Shown piece by piece: positions 26,353 through 34,909 of a DNA stretch of 34,958 nucleotides. The notes beneath the pieces were generated by a model that ran no database searches, was not told where the DNA came from, and was given only the letters and a program-made list of their open reading frames with translations. A program made the position numbers and the translations under genes. Location: positions 1 through 34,958 of the forward strand of contig JABMOW010000023.1 of the NCBI GenBank assembly GCA_013204025.1, given 5' to 3'. Position 1 is the first letter of the stretch. Every line of letters starts with the position of its first letter. This DNA is from Fidelibacterota bacterium (GTDB lineage Bacteria; Fidelibacterota; Marinisomatia; SCGC-AAA003-L08; JACNLC01).

Positions 26353-28077
26353 ATGGACATCTCACACATACAATGGTTAACTAATAAATTAAGAATTACG
26401 TTCAGTATTCTGATACTTCTCCTGACTACCCATCTTGTTGCCGGAACCACAATTACTATTCTTGAAACTTCCGACCTGCATGGATTCATCCACGATTGGG
26501 ATTTCTATAGTAATTCACAGTATGATCAGGGTCTCGCCATGGTGGAGACTATAGTCAGGGAGGAACGGATGTCCGATCCTGACCTGCTATTATTGGATGG
26601 CGGTGACACATTTCAGGGAACCCCTCTTCTATATTATTACAACATCATAAAACCGGATAGCCCGAATCCCATGGCAATCGCGATGAATGCCATGAATTAT
26701 GATGCAATGACGATCGGAAACCATGATTACAACTATGGTCAGATTGTGTTGGATAAAATCATTGGTGAATTGAATTTTCCAGCAATGTCGGCAAATATTC
26801 GCGATGATCAGTTAGATGAAAAATACACACCATATTTGATTAAAACGGTAAAAGGGGTAAAAGTAGGGATACTCAGCCTAACTACTACCGGGATACCCGT
26901 TTGGGAAAATCCGGCAAATATTGGGGGACTGCAATTTAACGATGCCGTGGAAACCGCCATTGAATACGTACCTCGAATGAAGGCAGAAGGTGCAGAAGTG
27001 ATCATCGCCCTTGCCCATAGTGGAACCCATCTGGAACCTGAAAATTCGCGTGACGCACAGAGTTGGATGACACCAGTTTCTCAATGGGTTGATAAAGGGT
27101 ATGCAGATGTTCCGGATCAAAATTTTGTGATCAAATTGGCGGAATCTGTACCTGAAATTGACGTGATCATGGCAGGGCATGCTCATTCAACGATTCCGCA
27201 GAGTTTTATCAATGGAGTTTTAGTTGTTGAACCTTCGTATTGGGGTAGGGGAATCTGTAAAGTGACCATTATGTATGATGGAGATAAGGTGACCAGCAAA
27301 CAAGGTGAATTCATATCTGTGAAAGGAAAAACTGCGGATGTGGATATCATTCAGCTGACTGATGAATATCAGAGTACTGCTGTAAATTATATTAACTCAC
27401 CTGCCGGTTATGCAACGATGGCGTTCGATGGTGGCGATCAGGCGCGCATTCAGGATACACCACTCGTGGATTTTCTGAATACTATTCAACTGGAAATGGC
27501 TAGTCGCGCAGGATATCCTGCTCAAATCGCTCTCGCTGCAGTTTTTAACAATTCCGGAGGATTTGAGGAGGGTACTATCACGATTGCAGACGTGTATAAA
27601 ATCTATCAGTACGATAATACCTTATATGTGTTGGAGATCACCGGGGATATTCTCCGGCGAGCCTTGGAACATAACGCCCAATACTGGAATCAGTTGGAGC
27701 TCCAAGAACCGAACGATGTAACGATCGAATCGTTAAAATCAGGTAATACACGTGACTACAATTGGGATATGTATTCTGGCGTGGATTATGTGTTAGATCT
27801 CACAAAACCCATCGGGCAGCGGGTTGTTTACCTTGAGCTAGAAGGTCAACCGATTAAACCTGATCAGAAGTTGGTCCTTGCCATTAATAATTACCGGGCA
27901 GGCGGCGGGGGAGGCTATTCCATGTTTAAGGAAGGAAAAATACTGTGGCAATCACAATCGGTGATCCGCGATTTTATGGTGGATTACATTTATGAAACTC
28001 AAATTTTAGATCCTGACGATTATTACAACGAAAATTGGCATCTCATCCCGGAGTGGATGCAGGATTTACCCAAATAG
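26353..28077 (+). CDS. Exported 5'-nucleotidase / 2',3'-cyclic phosphodiesterase family enzyme
   Basis: A 574-residue metallophosphoesterase of the UshA/CpdB/YfkN family, which hydrolyses nucleotides outside the cytoplasm to release phosphate and nucleosides. After a signal peptide (about 12-31) come the metal motifs ETSDLHG, DGGDTFQGTP, IGNHDYNYG, ALAHSGTH and MAGHAHSTIPQ. The second half is the 5'-nucleotidase C-terminal domain, with FNNSGGFEEGTITIADVYKI and the substrate-stacking NYRAGGGGGYSMF. The glycine-rich end resembles the CpdB/YfkN branch more than UshA. No lipobox and no T9SS tail are present, so it is probably periplasmic. The HD-domain gene follows after 12 bases. Confidence 0.92.
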   Translation: MDISHIQWLTNKLRITFSILILLLTTHLVAGTTITILETSDLHGFIHDWDFYSNSQYDQGLAMVETIVREERMSDPDLLLLDGGDTFQGTPLLYYYNIIKPDSPNPMAIAMNAMNYDAMTIGNHDYNYGQIVLDKIIGELNFPAMSANIRDDQLDEKYTPYLIKTVKGVKVGILSLTTTGIPVWENPANIGGLQFNDAVETAIEYVPRMKAEGAEVIIALAHSGTHLEPENSRDAQSWMTPVSQWVDKGYADVPDQNFVIKLAESVPEIDVIMAGHAHSTIPQSFINGVLVVEPSYWGRGICKVTIMYDGDKVTSKQGEFISVKGKTADVDIIQLTDEYQSTAVNYINSPAGYATMAFDGGDQARIQDTPLVDFLNTIQLEMASRAGYPAQIALAAVFNNSGGFEEGTITIADVYKIYQYDNTLYVLEITGDILRRALEHNAQYWNQLELQEPNDVTIESLKSGNTRDYNWDMYSGVDYVLDLTKPIGQRVVYLELEGQPIKPDQKLVLAINNYRAGGGGGYSMFKEGKILWQSQSVIRDFMVDYIYETQILDPDDYYNENWHLIPEWMQDLPK

Positions 28078-28089
28078 AGAGGAATTACG

Positions 28090-28641
28090 ATGACCAGACA
28101 AGAAGCATTTAACTTACTTTCAGAATACACAAAAAAAGATGGCCTCATCAAACATGCATTGGCAGTGGAAGCCTGCATGACCGTTTATGCCCGCAAGTAT
28201 GGTGAAGATGAAGAAAGTTGGGGTATTGTTGGATTACTCCATGATTTCGATTATGAAAGATTCCCAACCGTGGAAGAACACCCATACAAAGGCGCTGAAA
28301 TCCTTCGTGAGAAAGGGGCTCCAGAAGGGTGGATTATTGCCATTATGGGTCATGCAGAATATACAGGCGTTCCTCGCGATACGCTTATGGCAAAAGTATT
28401 GTTTGCAGTAGATGAATTAGCCGGAATGGTTACTGCTGTTGCACTAGTCAGACCGTCTCAAAAGGTTGAAGATGTGAAGGTAAAGTCTGTAAAGAAAAAG
28501 TTGAAAGATCGTTCTTTTGCAGCATCCGTGAACAGGGATGATATTCTAAAGGGTACGGAAGAACTGGGCATTACTTTAGAAGAACATATTCAATTAGTGA
28601 TTGATGCTATGAGTTCAGTCGCGGCTGCTTTGGGACTGTAG
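28090..28641 (+). CDS. HD-domain (HDIG-type) hydrolase
   Basis: A 183-residue HD-superfamily metal-dependent protein. Likely metal ligands are His22 (IKHALAV), His51-Asp52 (GLLHDFDYERFP), His64 (EEHP), a His in IMGHAEYTG and Asp in FAVDELAGMVTA. The LLHDFDYERFP signature marks a small cytoplasmic subfamily whose substrate is not known; a nucleotide-type phosphoester is the usual guess. It starts 12 bases after the exported nucleotidase, with AGAGGAA as ribosome-binding site, so a shared role in nucleotide scavenging is conceivable. It converges with the TerB-like gene 34 bases away. Confidence 0.87.
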   Translation: MTRQEAFNLLSEYTKKDGLIKHALAVEACMTVYARKYGEDEESWGIVGLLHDFDYERFPTVEEHPYKGAEILREKGAPEGWIIAIMGHAEYTGVPRDTLMAKVLFAVDELAGMVTAVALVRPSQKVEDVKVKSVKKKLKDRSFAASVNRDDILKGTEELGITLEEHIQLVIDAMSSVAAALGL

Positions 28642-28675
28642 TTCCACCACATATACCGAATAAACAGGATGCGTG

Positions 28676-29080
28676 TTATTTAAACCAATTGCGAACTTCA
28701 CTTCGGGCATGAACAAGATCTGCCTGTTCAATATGGAGAACATTTGCAATCTGCTTGATGACAAAGTCCTCAAGGTGATGTAAAGCGCCATCAGAATATC
28801 CCACTTCATAAATGCAATGAATAAAATCAAGTTTTTCTTCAAAGTCGAATGTTTGGTTTAACAGCTTCCCGGGTTCAAATAATCCGGTGCCATGTTTTCT
28901 CAGATGCCGTGATTCTTCCAATATCTGGCTGGCGTCTTGGGGCATGATATTGAAAAAATCAATCAAAATATCCTGAACTGCTTCTAATTCATTCATTTCG
29001 AGAATTTCATCTGCTTCTGCCACTGCCAACAGCAGAGCACCGCAGGCAATTTGTATATCTTTTGAATAGTTTGTAGTCAT
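28676..29080 (-). CDS. TerB-like protein
   Basis: A 134-residue all-helical, acidic protein with the TerB pattern: ACGALLLAVAEADEILEMNELEAVQDILIDFF-type first helices (about 11-43) with acidic metal-site residues, and YEVGYSDGALHHLEDFVIKQIANVL near the end (about 91-115, in parts). TerB-fold proteins bind metal ions and are tied to tellurite or stress responses, but lone members like this have no proven role. No other ter genes are near. It is divergent from the thioredoxin gene (68-base gap), which may share its control region. Confidence 0.82.
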   Translation of the reverse strand: MTTNYSKDIQIACGALLLAVAEADEILEMNELEAVQDILIDFFNIMPQDASQILEESRHLRKHGTGLFEPGKLLNQTFDFEEKLDFIHCIYEVGYSDGALHHLEDFVIKQIANVLHIEQADLVHARSEVRNWFK

Positions 29081-29148
29081 TTAATAATGTAACCTTTTAT
29101 TGTGATCTGTCTCCAACCTACAAATAGTTATAAAATGGAGTATCAAAT

Positions 29149-29523
29149 ATGACTGAAAACCTAACGAAAAAAGACTTCCTGGAAAAAGTGTTTAATTATG
29201 AAGTTCACCAGGATTGGAAGTACGAAGGAACTGAACCTGCTATCATCGATTTTTGGGCATCTTGGTGCGGTCCCTGTAAAATGGTAGCGCCCATTCTGGA
29301 AGAAATTTCAGAAGAATACTCAGGAAAAGTTAAAGTGTACAAGGTAAACACCGAAGAAGAACAAGAGTTGGCAGGCTCATTTGGTATCAGAAGCATACCT
29401 TCTCTGCTCTTTGTGCCGATGGATGGAAAACCACAAATGGCGGCTGGTGCTTTACCAAAAGACGGCTTTAAAAAAGCTATTCAAGATGTATTCAACATTG
29501 CTGATCCCTCAGAAGTAAATTAA
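29149..29523 (+). CDS. Thioredoxin
   Basis: A 124-residue thioredoxin with active site WCGPC (Cys40 and Cys43) in IIDFWASWCGPCKMVAPIL and the cis-proline motif GIRSIPSLLFV. It has no signal peptide, so it is a cytoplasmic dithiol reductant. The N-terminus is about 15 residues longer than E. coli TrxA (MTENLTKKDFLEKVFNYEVHQDW), a form common in FCB bacteria. GGAG at 29137-29140 supports ATG 29149. It is followed by a strong hairpin and a 224-base gap. Confidence 0.94.
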   Translation: MTENLTKKDFLEKVFNYEVHQDWKYEGTEPAIIDFWASWCGPCKMVAPILEEISEEYSGKVKVYKVNTEEEQELAGSFGIRSIPSLLFVPMDGKPQMAAGALPKDGFKKAIQDVFNIADPSEVN

Positions 29524-29531
29524 CAAAATCC

Positions 29532-29571
29532 GGTACGGATTGTATATGCAGGCTCTTATACAGTCCATACC
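29532..29571 (+). terminator. Long hairpin behind the thioredoxin gene
   Basis: GGTA-C-GGATTGTAT (29532-29545) pairs with ATACAGTCC-A-TACC (29558-29571): 4 bp, one mismatch, then 9 bp including one G:U, with a 12-base loop. A shorter competing hairpin AATCCG-GTA-CGGATT uses 29527-29541. There is no T-run, so it is not a textbook intrinsic terminator; it may protect the 3' end of the mRNA or be an element of the next operon. The rest of the gap to 29747 shows nothing recognisable. Confidence 0.45.
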
Positions 29572-29747
29572 AAATTCACCCCATACCAATCTTTGACCAT
29601 CATAGGATTATTCGCTAAATAAACAATTCACTTCCGAAGGATTTCACTAAATACCTTCAGCCATTGACCGGTAAATTACACTTGCAGAATCTGCATCGTT
29701 TAACTTTTCAAATTCACAATTACCGGGATATTATTTAAACTTATCAT

Positions 29748-31031
29748 ATGAAAATTGTCAACGTACATCCGGGACAACTGGGCGCTGAGATGGGATTAAA
29801 ACCCGGAGATCGTCTGCTTCGTATTAACGGAAAAAAAGTACTAGATCATCTGGATTATCAATTCAGGATCACAGAAGAGAACGTTCTGCTTGATCTGGAG
29901 ATCGATGGCAAAACCACCCAATTTGATATTGAGAAGAGCTATGATACAGACCTTGGTGTTGACTTCGAAGAATTCAAAATCCGAAGCTGTGCCAATGATT
30001 GCGTTTTCTGTTTTGTAGATCAGCTTCCGAAGGGGATGAGGAGCACACTCTATTTCAGAGATGGAGATTACCGGCTTTCGTACCTTCATGGACATTACAT
30101 TACCATGACCAATATGGGGCAACGGGAACTGGACAGGATAGTGGAGCAAAGGTTATCTCCTCTATATGTTTCCGTACACGTCACTGATGAGGATTTAAGA
30201 AGAAAATTATTTTTATACAGCAAAGATGACCACCTGTTGAAAAAGATTGATTTTCTGGTGAGCAATGGCATTCAACTGCACACCCAAATTGTTTTAATGC
30301 CCGGATTGAACGACGGGAAGTGGTTATTAAAAACATTAGAGGATATTTACCAGTTTTTTCCTGGTTTGAGCAGTTGTTCAATTGTGCCGGTAGGATTGAC
30401 AGAACATCGTCATGGATTATTTACTATCCAACCGGTTACTCCGGAATATGCGAAACAAATGATCGATGAACTCGCAGGCTTACGTCGTCAATTTCCAGGT
30501 ACCAATCATCCATTTATCTTTTTTGCCGATGAGTGGTATATTCTCGCAGATGCACCTATCCCACAAGTACGGGAATATAAAGGTGTGGATTTAACTGAAA
30601 ACGGAATAGGTCAGGTGAGTACGTTTCTTCAAAAATTCGGGAAAGAAAAAAAGCGGATTCTTGAGTTTACAGAACCAGCTCACTTTACCATTGCAACTGG
30701 GGAGTTAATTCATGGAATTTTCAGGGATTCTGTGGGTGGATTTTTGAATGGAATACCCGGTATTACAGTTAATCTTGTTCCCATCGTTAACCATTTTCTT
30801 GGACAGTCTGTAACGGTTTCAGGATTACTGACCGGGCGTGATATCATTGACCAGCTAAAAGGAAAAGAACTTGGCGAAGCCGTATGGGTGACACACAGAA
30901 TATTAAACGATGAAGGCACGAAAACACTGGATGACCTAACCTTGGAAGATATGTCAACGGAATTAGGTGTCCCAGTAAATATAAGTAATGACAGCATTTT
31001 AGAAATTTTTGAAAGGAATATCATTGGTTGA
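29748..31031 (+). CDS. PDZ and DUF512 radical-SAM protein (TIGR03279 type)
   Basis: A 427-residue protein of unknown reaction. The N-terminal PDZ-like part (1-65, PGDRLLRINGKKVLDHLDYQ) precedes a radical SAM-like domain with the cluster motif CxxxCxxC at Cys81, Cys85 and Cys88 (RSCANDCVFCFVDQLPKGMR), then the DUF512 domain (about 205-405) with FADEWYILADAPIP. The gene is directly followed by der with an 8-base overlap. DUF512 proteins sit next to der in many bacteria, so a link with ribosome assembly or translation has been guessed; the sequence alone does not prove it. Confidence 0.92.
   Translation: MKIVNVHPGQLGAEMGLKPGDRLLRINGKKVLDHLDYQFRITEENVLLDLEIDGKTTQFDIEKSYDTDLGVDFEEFKIRSCANDCVFCFVDQLPKGMRSTLYFRDGDYRLSYLHGHYITMTNMGQRELDRIVEQRLSPLYVSVHVTDEDLRRKLFLYSKDDHLLKKIDFLVSNGIQLHTQIVLMPGLNDGKWLLKTLEDIYQFFPGLSSCSIVPVGLTEHRHGLFTIQPVTPEYAKQMIDELAGLRRQFPGTNHPFIFFADEWYILADAPIPQVREYKGVDLTENGIGQVSTFLQKFGKEKKRILEFTEPAHFTIATGELIHGIFRDSVGGFLNGIPGITVNLVPIVNHFLGQSVTVSGLLTGRDIIDQLKGKELGEAVWVTHRILNDEGTKTLDDLTLEDMSTELGVPVNISNDSILEIFERNIIG
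31013..31017 (+). promoter_or_regulatory. Shine-Dalgarno sequence fixing the der start
   Basis: AAGGA at 31013-31017 lies 6 bases before TTG 31024. The longer in-frame TTG at 31009 would sit in front of the ribosome-binding site, so it is rejected. Confidence 0.65.
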
Positions 31032-32337
31032 TCCCATCATTGCCATCATTGGCAGACCTAATGTGGGTAAATCCACATTATTCAACCGTCTGGTTGGCAA
31101 ACGACACGCCATCGTATCTGATACAGAAGGGGTGACCCGTGACCGAATTTATGGAAAATTCGACTGGGCGGGGCTGGATTTCAAAATTATTGATACTGGC
31201 GGTTATCTTCCTGACTCTGAAGACGTGATCATTAAAGCGGTGCGAGCTCAGGCGGATATTGCTGCTCGTGAAGCCGATTTTATTATACTGTTGGTTGACA
31301 ATAAAGATGAGATAACTACCAGTGATCGTTATCTAGCAGAAATGTTGTTAAAACAACAAAAACCGTATCTCCTTGTTGCAAACAAAGTGGATGACAATAA
31401 GCATGAAGGGGAAGTAAGCAAGTTTTATGAACTGGGTTTGGGTGACCCCTTCAGTATTTCCGCTGAATCTGGTAGAAAAGTGGGGGATCTACTTGATTAT
31501 ATTTCCAAAAAGATCCCGCAGGCGATTTCTCAACCAGTGACTGACGAAGAAATAGTTAACATATCCATAGTTGGAATGCCCAATGTAGGGAAATCCTCCC
31601 TGATGAACAATTTGTTGCAGGAAGATAAAGCTATTGTAACGGATATTGCAGGAACTACAAGAGACTCGGTTGATTCGTATATTCGATATTATGGAAAAAC
31701 ATATCGCATCATTGATACTGCAGGTCTCAGGAAAATCAATAAGATGGAGGATTCCATTGAATACTACAGTTCTGTCCGTACTTTTCGCGTGATTGATGAG
31801 TGCGATATTGCCATAATGATGATCGATGCCTCTAAGGGCTTTTGCAGTCATGACAGGAACGTAGCCAGGTATATTGTGGATCATGGGAAGGGCATGGTCC
31901 TGGTTGTAAATAAATGGGATGCTGTTGAGAAGGATGATACGACTATGAAACAGTATCGCGAGGCGATTCATCACTATTATAAGGCTATGGAACATTTCCC
32001 TATCCTTTTTGTATCAGTCCTCCATAATAAACGGGTTCGTCAAGTATTGGAGTATTCTAAAACAATACATGAAGAATTTGCAAAAAAAATCAAAACACAG
32101 GAATTAAATGATTTTATCAAACAAATCTCATTACAATACAGCCCTCCTGCCATAAAAGGAAAAAACCTAAAGATTAAATACATGACACAGGTTCATACAT
32201 CTCCTCCCATTTTTGCAATCTTTTCAAATTTTCCTGATTTATTTCCTGTGAATTACAGACGGTATATCGAAAACCAGTTACGCGACAGATTCGGATTTGA
32301 GGGCGTACCCATTAAATTATCATTTAGGCTGAAGTAG
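31024..32337 (+). CDS. der: Ribosome assembly GTPase Der
   Basis: Tandem-GTPase needed for 50S subunit maturation (EngA). The 437 residues hold two G domains and a KH-like C-terminal domain. G domain 1: GRPNVGKST (10-18), DTGG, NKVD. G domain 2: GMPNVGKSS (184-192), DTAG, NKWD. The KH-like end has PPAIKGKNLKIKYMTQ and RFGFEGVPIKLSFR. Length and order are standard. The TTG start 31024 gives MVDPIIAIIGRPN. It overlaps the DUF512 gene by 8 bases and its TAG overlaps the next GTG. Confidence 0.96.
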   Translation: MVDPIIAIIGRPNVGKSTLFNRLVGKRHAIVSDTEGVTRDRIYGKFDWAGLDFKIIDTGGYLPDSEDVIIKAVRAQADIAAREADFIILLVDNKDEITTSDRYLAEMLLKQQKPYLLVANKVDDNKHEGEVSKFYELGLGDPFSISAESGRKVGDLLDYISKKIPQAISQPVTDEEIVNISIVGMPNVGKSSLMNNLLQEDKAIVTDIAGTTRDSVDSYIRYYGKTYRIIDTAGLRKINKMEDSIEYYSSVRTFRVIDECDIAIMMIDASKGFCSHDRNVARYIVDHGKGMVLVVNKWDAVEKDDTTMKQYREAIHHYYKAMEHFPILFVSVLHNKRVRQVLEYSKTIHEEFAKKIKTQELNDFIKQISLQYSPPAIKGKNLKIKYMTQVHTSPPIFAIFSNFPDLFPVNYRRYIENQLRDRFGFEGVPIKLSFRLK

Positions 32338-34196
32338 TGCGGAATATTTTATTATTTATAGTCTTATTAATTACTGTCACTTTTTCTCAAACTGCGGTAA
32401 AGTGTGGTTTTCAGGACATCCATAACCTAAATGAACTTACCAGAGCAACACGACCGGATAATCAAGAGCAGTATTTATCAGCGATGGGGATTTTTTATGT
32501 ACACTACGATACCTCCGCAGTAGAATTCTACGATCATACTCCATTACCCGGAGATGATAATCAGAACGATATACCTGATTATGTGGAGTGGGTGGCGATT
32601 ATGGCGGATTCAACTTATCATATGCTTGTGGATATTTTGGGATATGACGCACACCCACCTGATGAGGATGGCATCTACGATATCTACCTAAGAGACGACC
32701 TGAATCCCGGTTGGTATGGCGTCACATATTACAATACTACATTAGATAATGGAAGCTCATTTATTGTCATTGATAATGATTTTTCACCTGAAGAAGAATT
32801 CTATACTACGGGTTATGAGGCAATGAAAGTGACGGTAGTTCATGAATTTTTCCACGGAATACAATTTGGATATTCAGCATATACAAGTTATCAGGGGTAT
32901 TCTAACGTTTGGTTTTATGAAATGTCTTCCACCTGGCTGGAAGATGTCAGCGTTCCGGAAGTGAATGATTATTTGTCATTAAGGTTTAATTTTTTTAATG
33001 ACCCAACAAAATCAATTGACGACACAAATGGTTATAGCATAGCATTGTATGCTCATTATCTTGCAACGGTTGTTGAGGGTGTTTCAGATGAATTTGAGAG
33101 CGATATTCTTCGAGAGATTTGGACAAATTTTTCACATGCATACCACCATAAATCAATCACGTCTATGGAATCTATCATTAATGTCAATTACGATCAATTA
33201 TTTATTGATACTTGGCTTGATTGGGTTACAAGAAATCTGTATAATAATATTTATGAAGAATATTATTATTATGAAGACCAGGCTTTAATTGGCCCAATTG
33301 TTACTAATCCGATCTCTCTGAATTACAGTTCAAGCTTCCAGAATTTACAAGTAGATAAGTACTCTGCCGGAATTAAATCTTATCGAGTGATCCATCCCAA
33401 TGTTAGGTTGGAGTTACAGTTAGATGGTGTATATTATACAGGTTATGTGGCTATTGTAAGTAGTGAACCTTCAGAGAATATGATCTACCAGGCTGTTGAT
33501 TTAATGGAAACAGAAACATTGAGTGCTGGGGATGAGGTTCATTTTATCCTTGGTAATACTTCAACGAACAATGGATCCGTGAATGGTGAGATCAGATTAT
33601 ATTTTACGCCAAATTCGCCCGAAAATGTCACAGGATACGCAGTGCAAGACAGCGTCAAACTCTTATGGAATTCTGTGAATGGTCCCGGAGTGATTCTCAA
33701 CTATTTGGTAGAACGCGAATGGGTATCAGGAGAGTATGATCCTGAACCTACCACATCCTTTTTTGTGTATGACACACTGTTTTTTGATTCGACGGTTATA
33801 CCGGGTTCGACCTATTCTTATACCATAGTAGCCAGAAATTCATCAGGATATTCAGGTAATTCCGCTCCAGTGGTCATCACTGCTTGGCCTGATCCTGGTG
33901 ATGTATCTGCGTTAAGAATTGTCTCATTATATCCAAATCCGGTTTCACGAAAATCAGGATTACCTGTATTTATTGAAATTGATAGTGATCACGATTATCC
34001 AGCCTTGGATTTACAAGCATTTAATATTCTTGGGCAGAGAGTGTTCAATCAAAAACTTCCACCGCTTACGCAAGGAAGGCATCGGATCAACCTTACAGGC
34101 ATTAATGACGATCAATTATCCAGCGGGATGTATTTTATCAGAATTCGCTATAACAACAACAAAATTGCCGAGAAAAAAATACATCTCCTAAAGTGA
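32337..34196 (+). CDS. Secreted zinc metalloprotease-like protein with T9SS C-terminal sorting domain
   Basis: A 619-residue secreted protein of the MXAN_6640 putative metalloprotease type. A signal peptide (about 1-17) precedes a catalytic region with HEFFH (169-173) and a downstream Glu195 in WFYEMSSTWLED, the HExxH plus distant Glu arrangement of gluzincins. A middle beta region (about 300-420), a fibronectin III-like domain (about 426-516) and a T9SS type A sorting domain (about 530-619) follow, the last with SLYPNPVS, FNILGQRVFNQ and SGMYFIRI, ending in KKIHLLK. The tail implies export by a type IX system and anchoring or release at the surface. GTG 32337 overlaps the der stop. Confidence 0.9.
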   Translation: MRNILLFIVLLITVTFSQTAVKCGFQDIHNLNELTRATRPDNQEQYLSAMGIFYVHYDTSAVEFYDHTPLPGDDNQNDIPDYVEWVAIMADSTYHMLVDILGYDAHPPDEDGIYDIYLRDDLNPGWYGVTYYNTTLDNGSSFIVIDNDFSPEEEFYTTGYEAMKVTVVHEFFHGIQFGYSAYTSYQGYSNVWFYEMSSTWLEDVSVPEVNDYLSLRFNFFNDPTKSIDDTNGYSIALYAHYLATVVEGVSDEFESDILREIWTNFSHAYHHKSITSMESIINVNYDQLFIDTWLDWVTRNLYNNIYEEYYYYEDQALIGPIVTNPISLNYSSSFQNLQVDKYSAGIKSYRVIHPNVRLELQLDGVYYTGYVAIVSSEPSENMIYQAVDLMETETLSAGDEVHFILGNTSTNNGSVNGEIRLYFTPNSPENVTGYAVQDSVKLLWNSVNGPGVILNYLVEREWVSGEYDPEPTTSFFVYDTLFFDSTVIPGSTYSYTIVARNSSGYSGNSAPVVITAWPDPGDVSALRIVSLYPNPVSRKSGLPVFIEIDSDHDYPALDLQAFNILGQRVFNQKLPPLTQGRHRINLTGINDDQLSSGMYFIRIRYNNNKIAEKKIHLLK

Positions 34197-34810
34197 CAGA
34201 CATCAAGTATCAGATCCTAAAACCTGTTGATGGGGAGTTTCGTAATAGAGGAAGTCGGTTTTTGGGGTTTGCATATCCCATAAATACACTTGATGAAATA
34301 AAATCTCACCTCAAAACTCTAAAAGTTGGACACTCTGACTCAACACATATTTGTTATGCATACCGATTGAAGACCAACTCCGAGGTAGACGAATACTCAA
34401 CGGATGCAGGAGAACCATCAGGGAGTTCGGGAATCCCCATTTTAAACGTCCTGCGAAGGCACCAACTGATAGACACAGTGATCTTTATAGCTCGTTACTA
34501 TGGCGGGACCAAGTTGGGTATCCCCGGATTAATCAATGCGTATGGAAGCTGTGCCGAAAATTGCATTGAGAACGCCATAGTAGAAAAATGGATAAAATTT
34601 CACACAATCCAGATTCGTTTCGCATATGAACATCAACGGATCTTGGATTCACTTTGTCGCCAATTTGACTGTGAATCAATACGTCAGGATTTTGGCATTG
34701 ATATCTTACTCGAGATTAAAATACGGGCTGATGATGCAGAATTATTTTCTGGTTTGTTGTCTGATAAAACAAATGGTCAGGTATCGGCGGAAATTAAATA
34801 TTTACACTAA
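34193..34810 (+). CDS. YigZ/IMPACT family protein
   Basis: A 205-residue protein of the IMPACT/YigZ (UPF0029) family. The N-terminal domain has the hallmark blocks THICYAYRL, DAGEPSGSSGIPIL and RYYGGTKLGIPGLINAYG (about 50-125); a DUF1949-like ferredoxin fold (about 135-200) follows. Usual members read DDGEPSGTAG, so the first Asp and Thr are varied here. The cellular role is unsettled; the eukaryotic homologue regulates Gcn2 and E. coli YigZ is structurally known. GTG 34193 overlaps the previous stop as GTGA. It is the last gene before the tRNA. Confidence 0.92.
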   Translation: MTDIKYQILKPVDGEFRNRGSRFLGFAYPINTLDEIKSHLKTLKVGHSDSTHICYAYRLKTNSEVDEYSTDAGEPSGSSGIPILNVLRRHQLIDTVIFIARYYGGTKLGIPGLINAYGSCAENCIENAIVEKWIKFHTIQIRFAYEHQRILDSLCRQFDCESIRQDFGIDILLEIKIRADDAELFSGLLSDKTNGQVSAEIKYLH

Positions 34811-34816
34811 AACACA

Positions 34817-34844
34817 TTGGTTGATAGAAACGTTTCATTATAAT
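34817..34844 (+). promoter_or_regulatory. Probable promoter of the initiator tRNA gene
   Basis: TATAAT at 34839-34844 is a perfect -10; TTGGTT at 34817-34822 is a fair -35 with a 16-base spacer. Transcription would start near 34851, about 60 bases before the tRNA. The spacer contains the perfect palindrome GAAACGTTTC (34827-34836). Confidence 0.5.
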
Positions 34845-34909
34845 TTAACGTGCTCTTTCAAGATACAAAATTTATCGAATCATCTATTTTTATGATGAAA
34901 CAAAACTGA

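Noticed and set aside
28676..29080. Tellurite-resistance operon
   Set aside because: Only a lone TerB-like gene is present, with no terA, terC, terD or terE neighbours.
31489..31995. Minus-strand open frame of 168 codons
   Set aside because: It is antisense to the second G domain of der and encodes a composition typical of a shadow frame.
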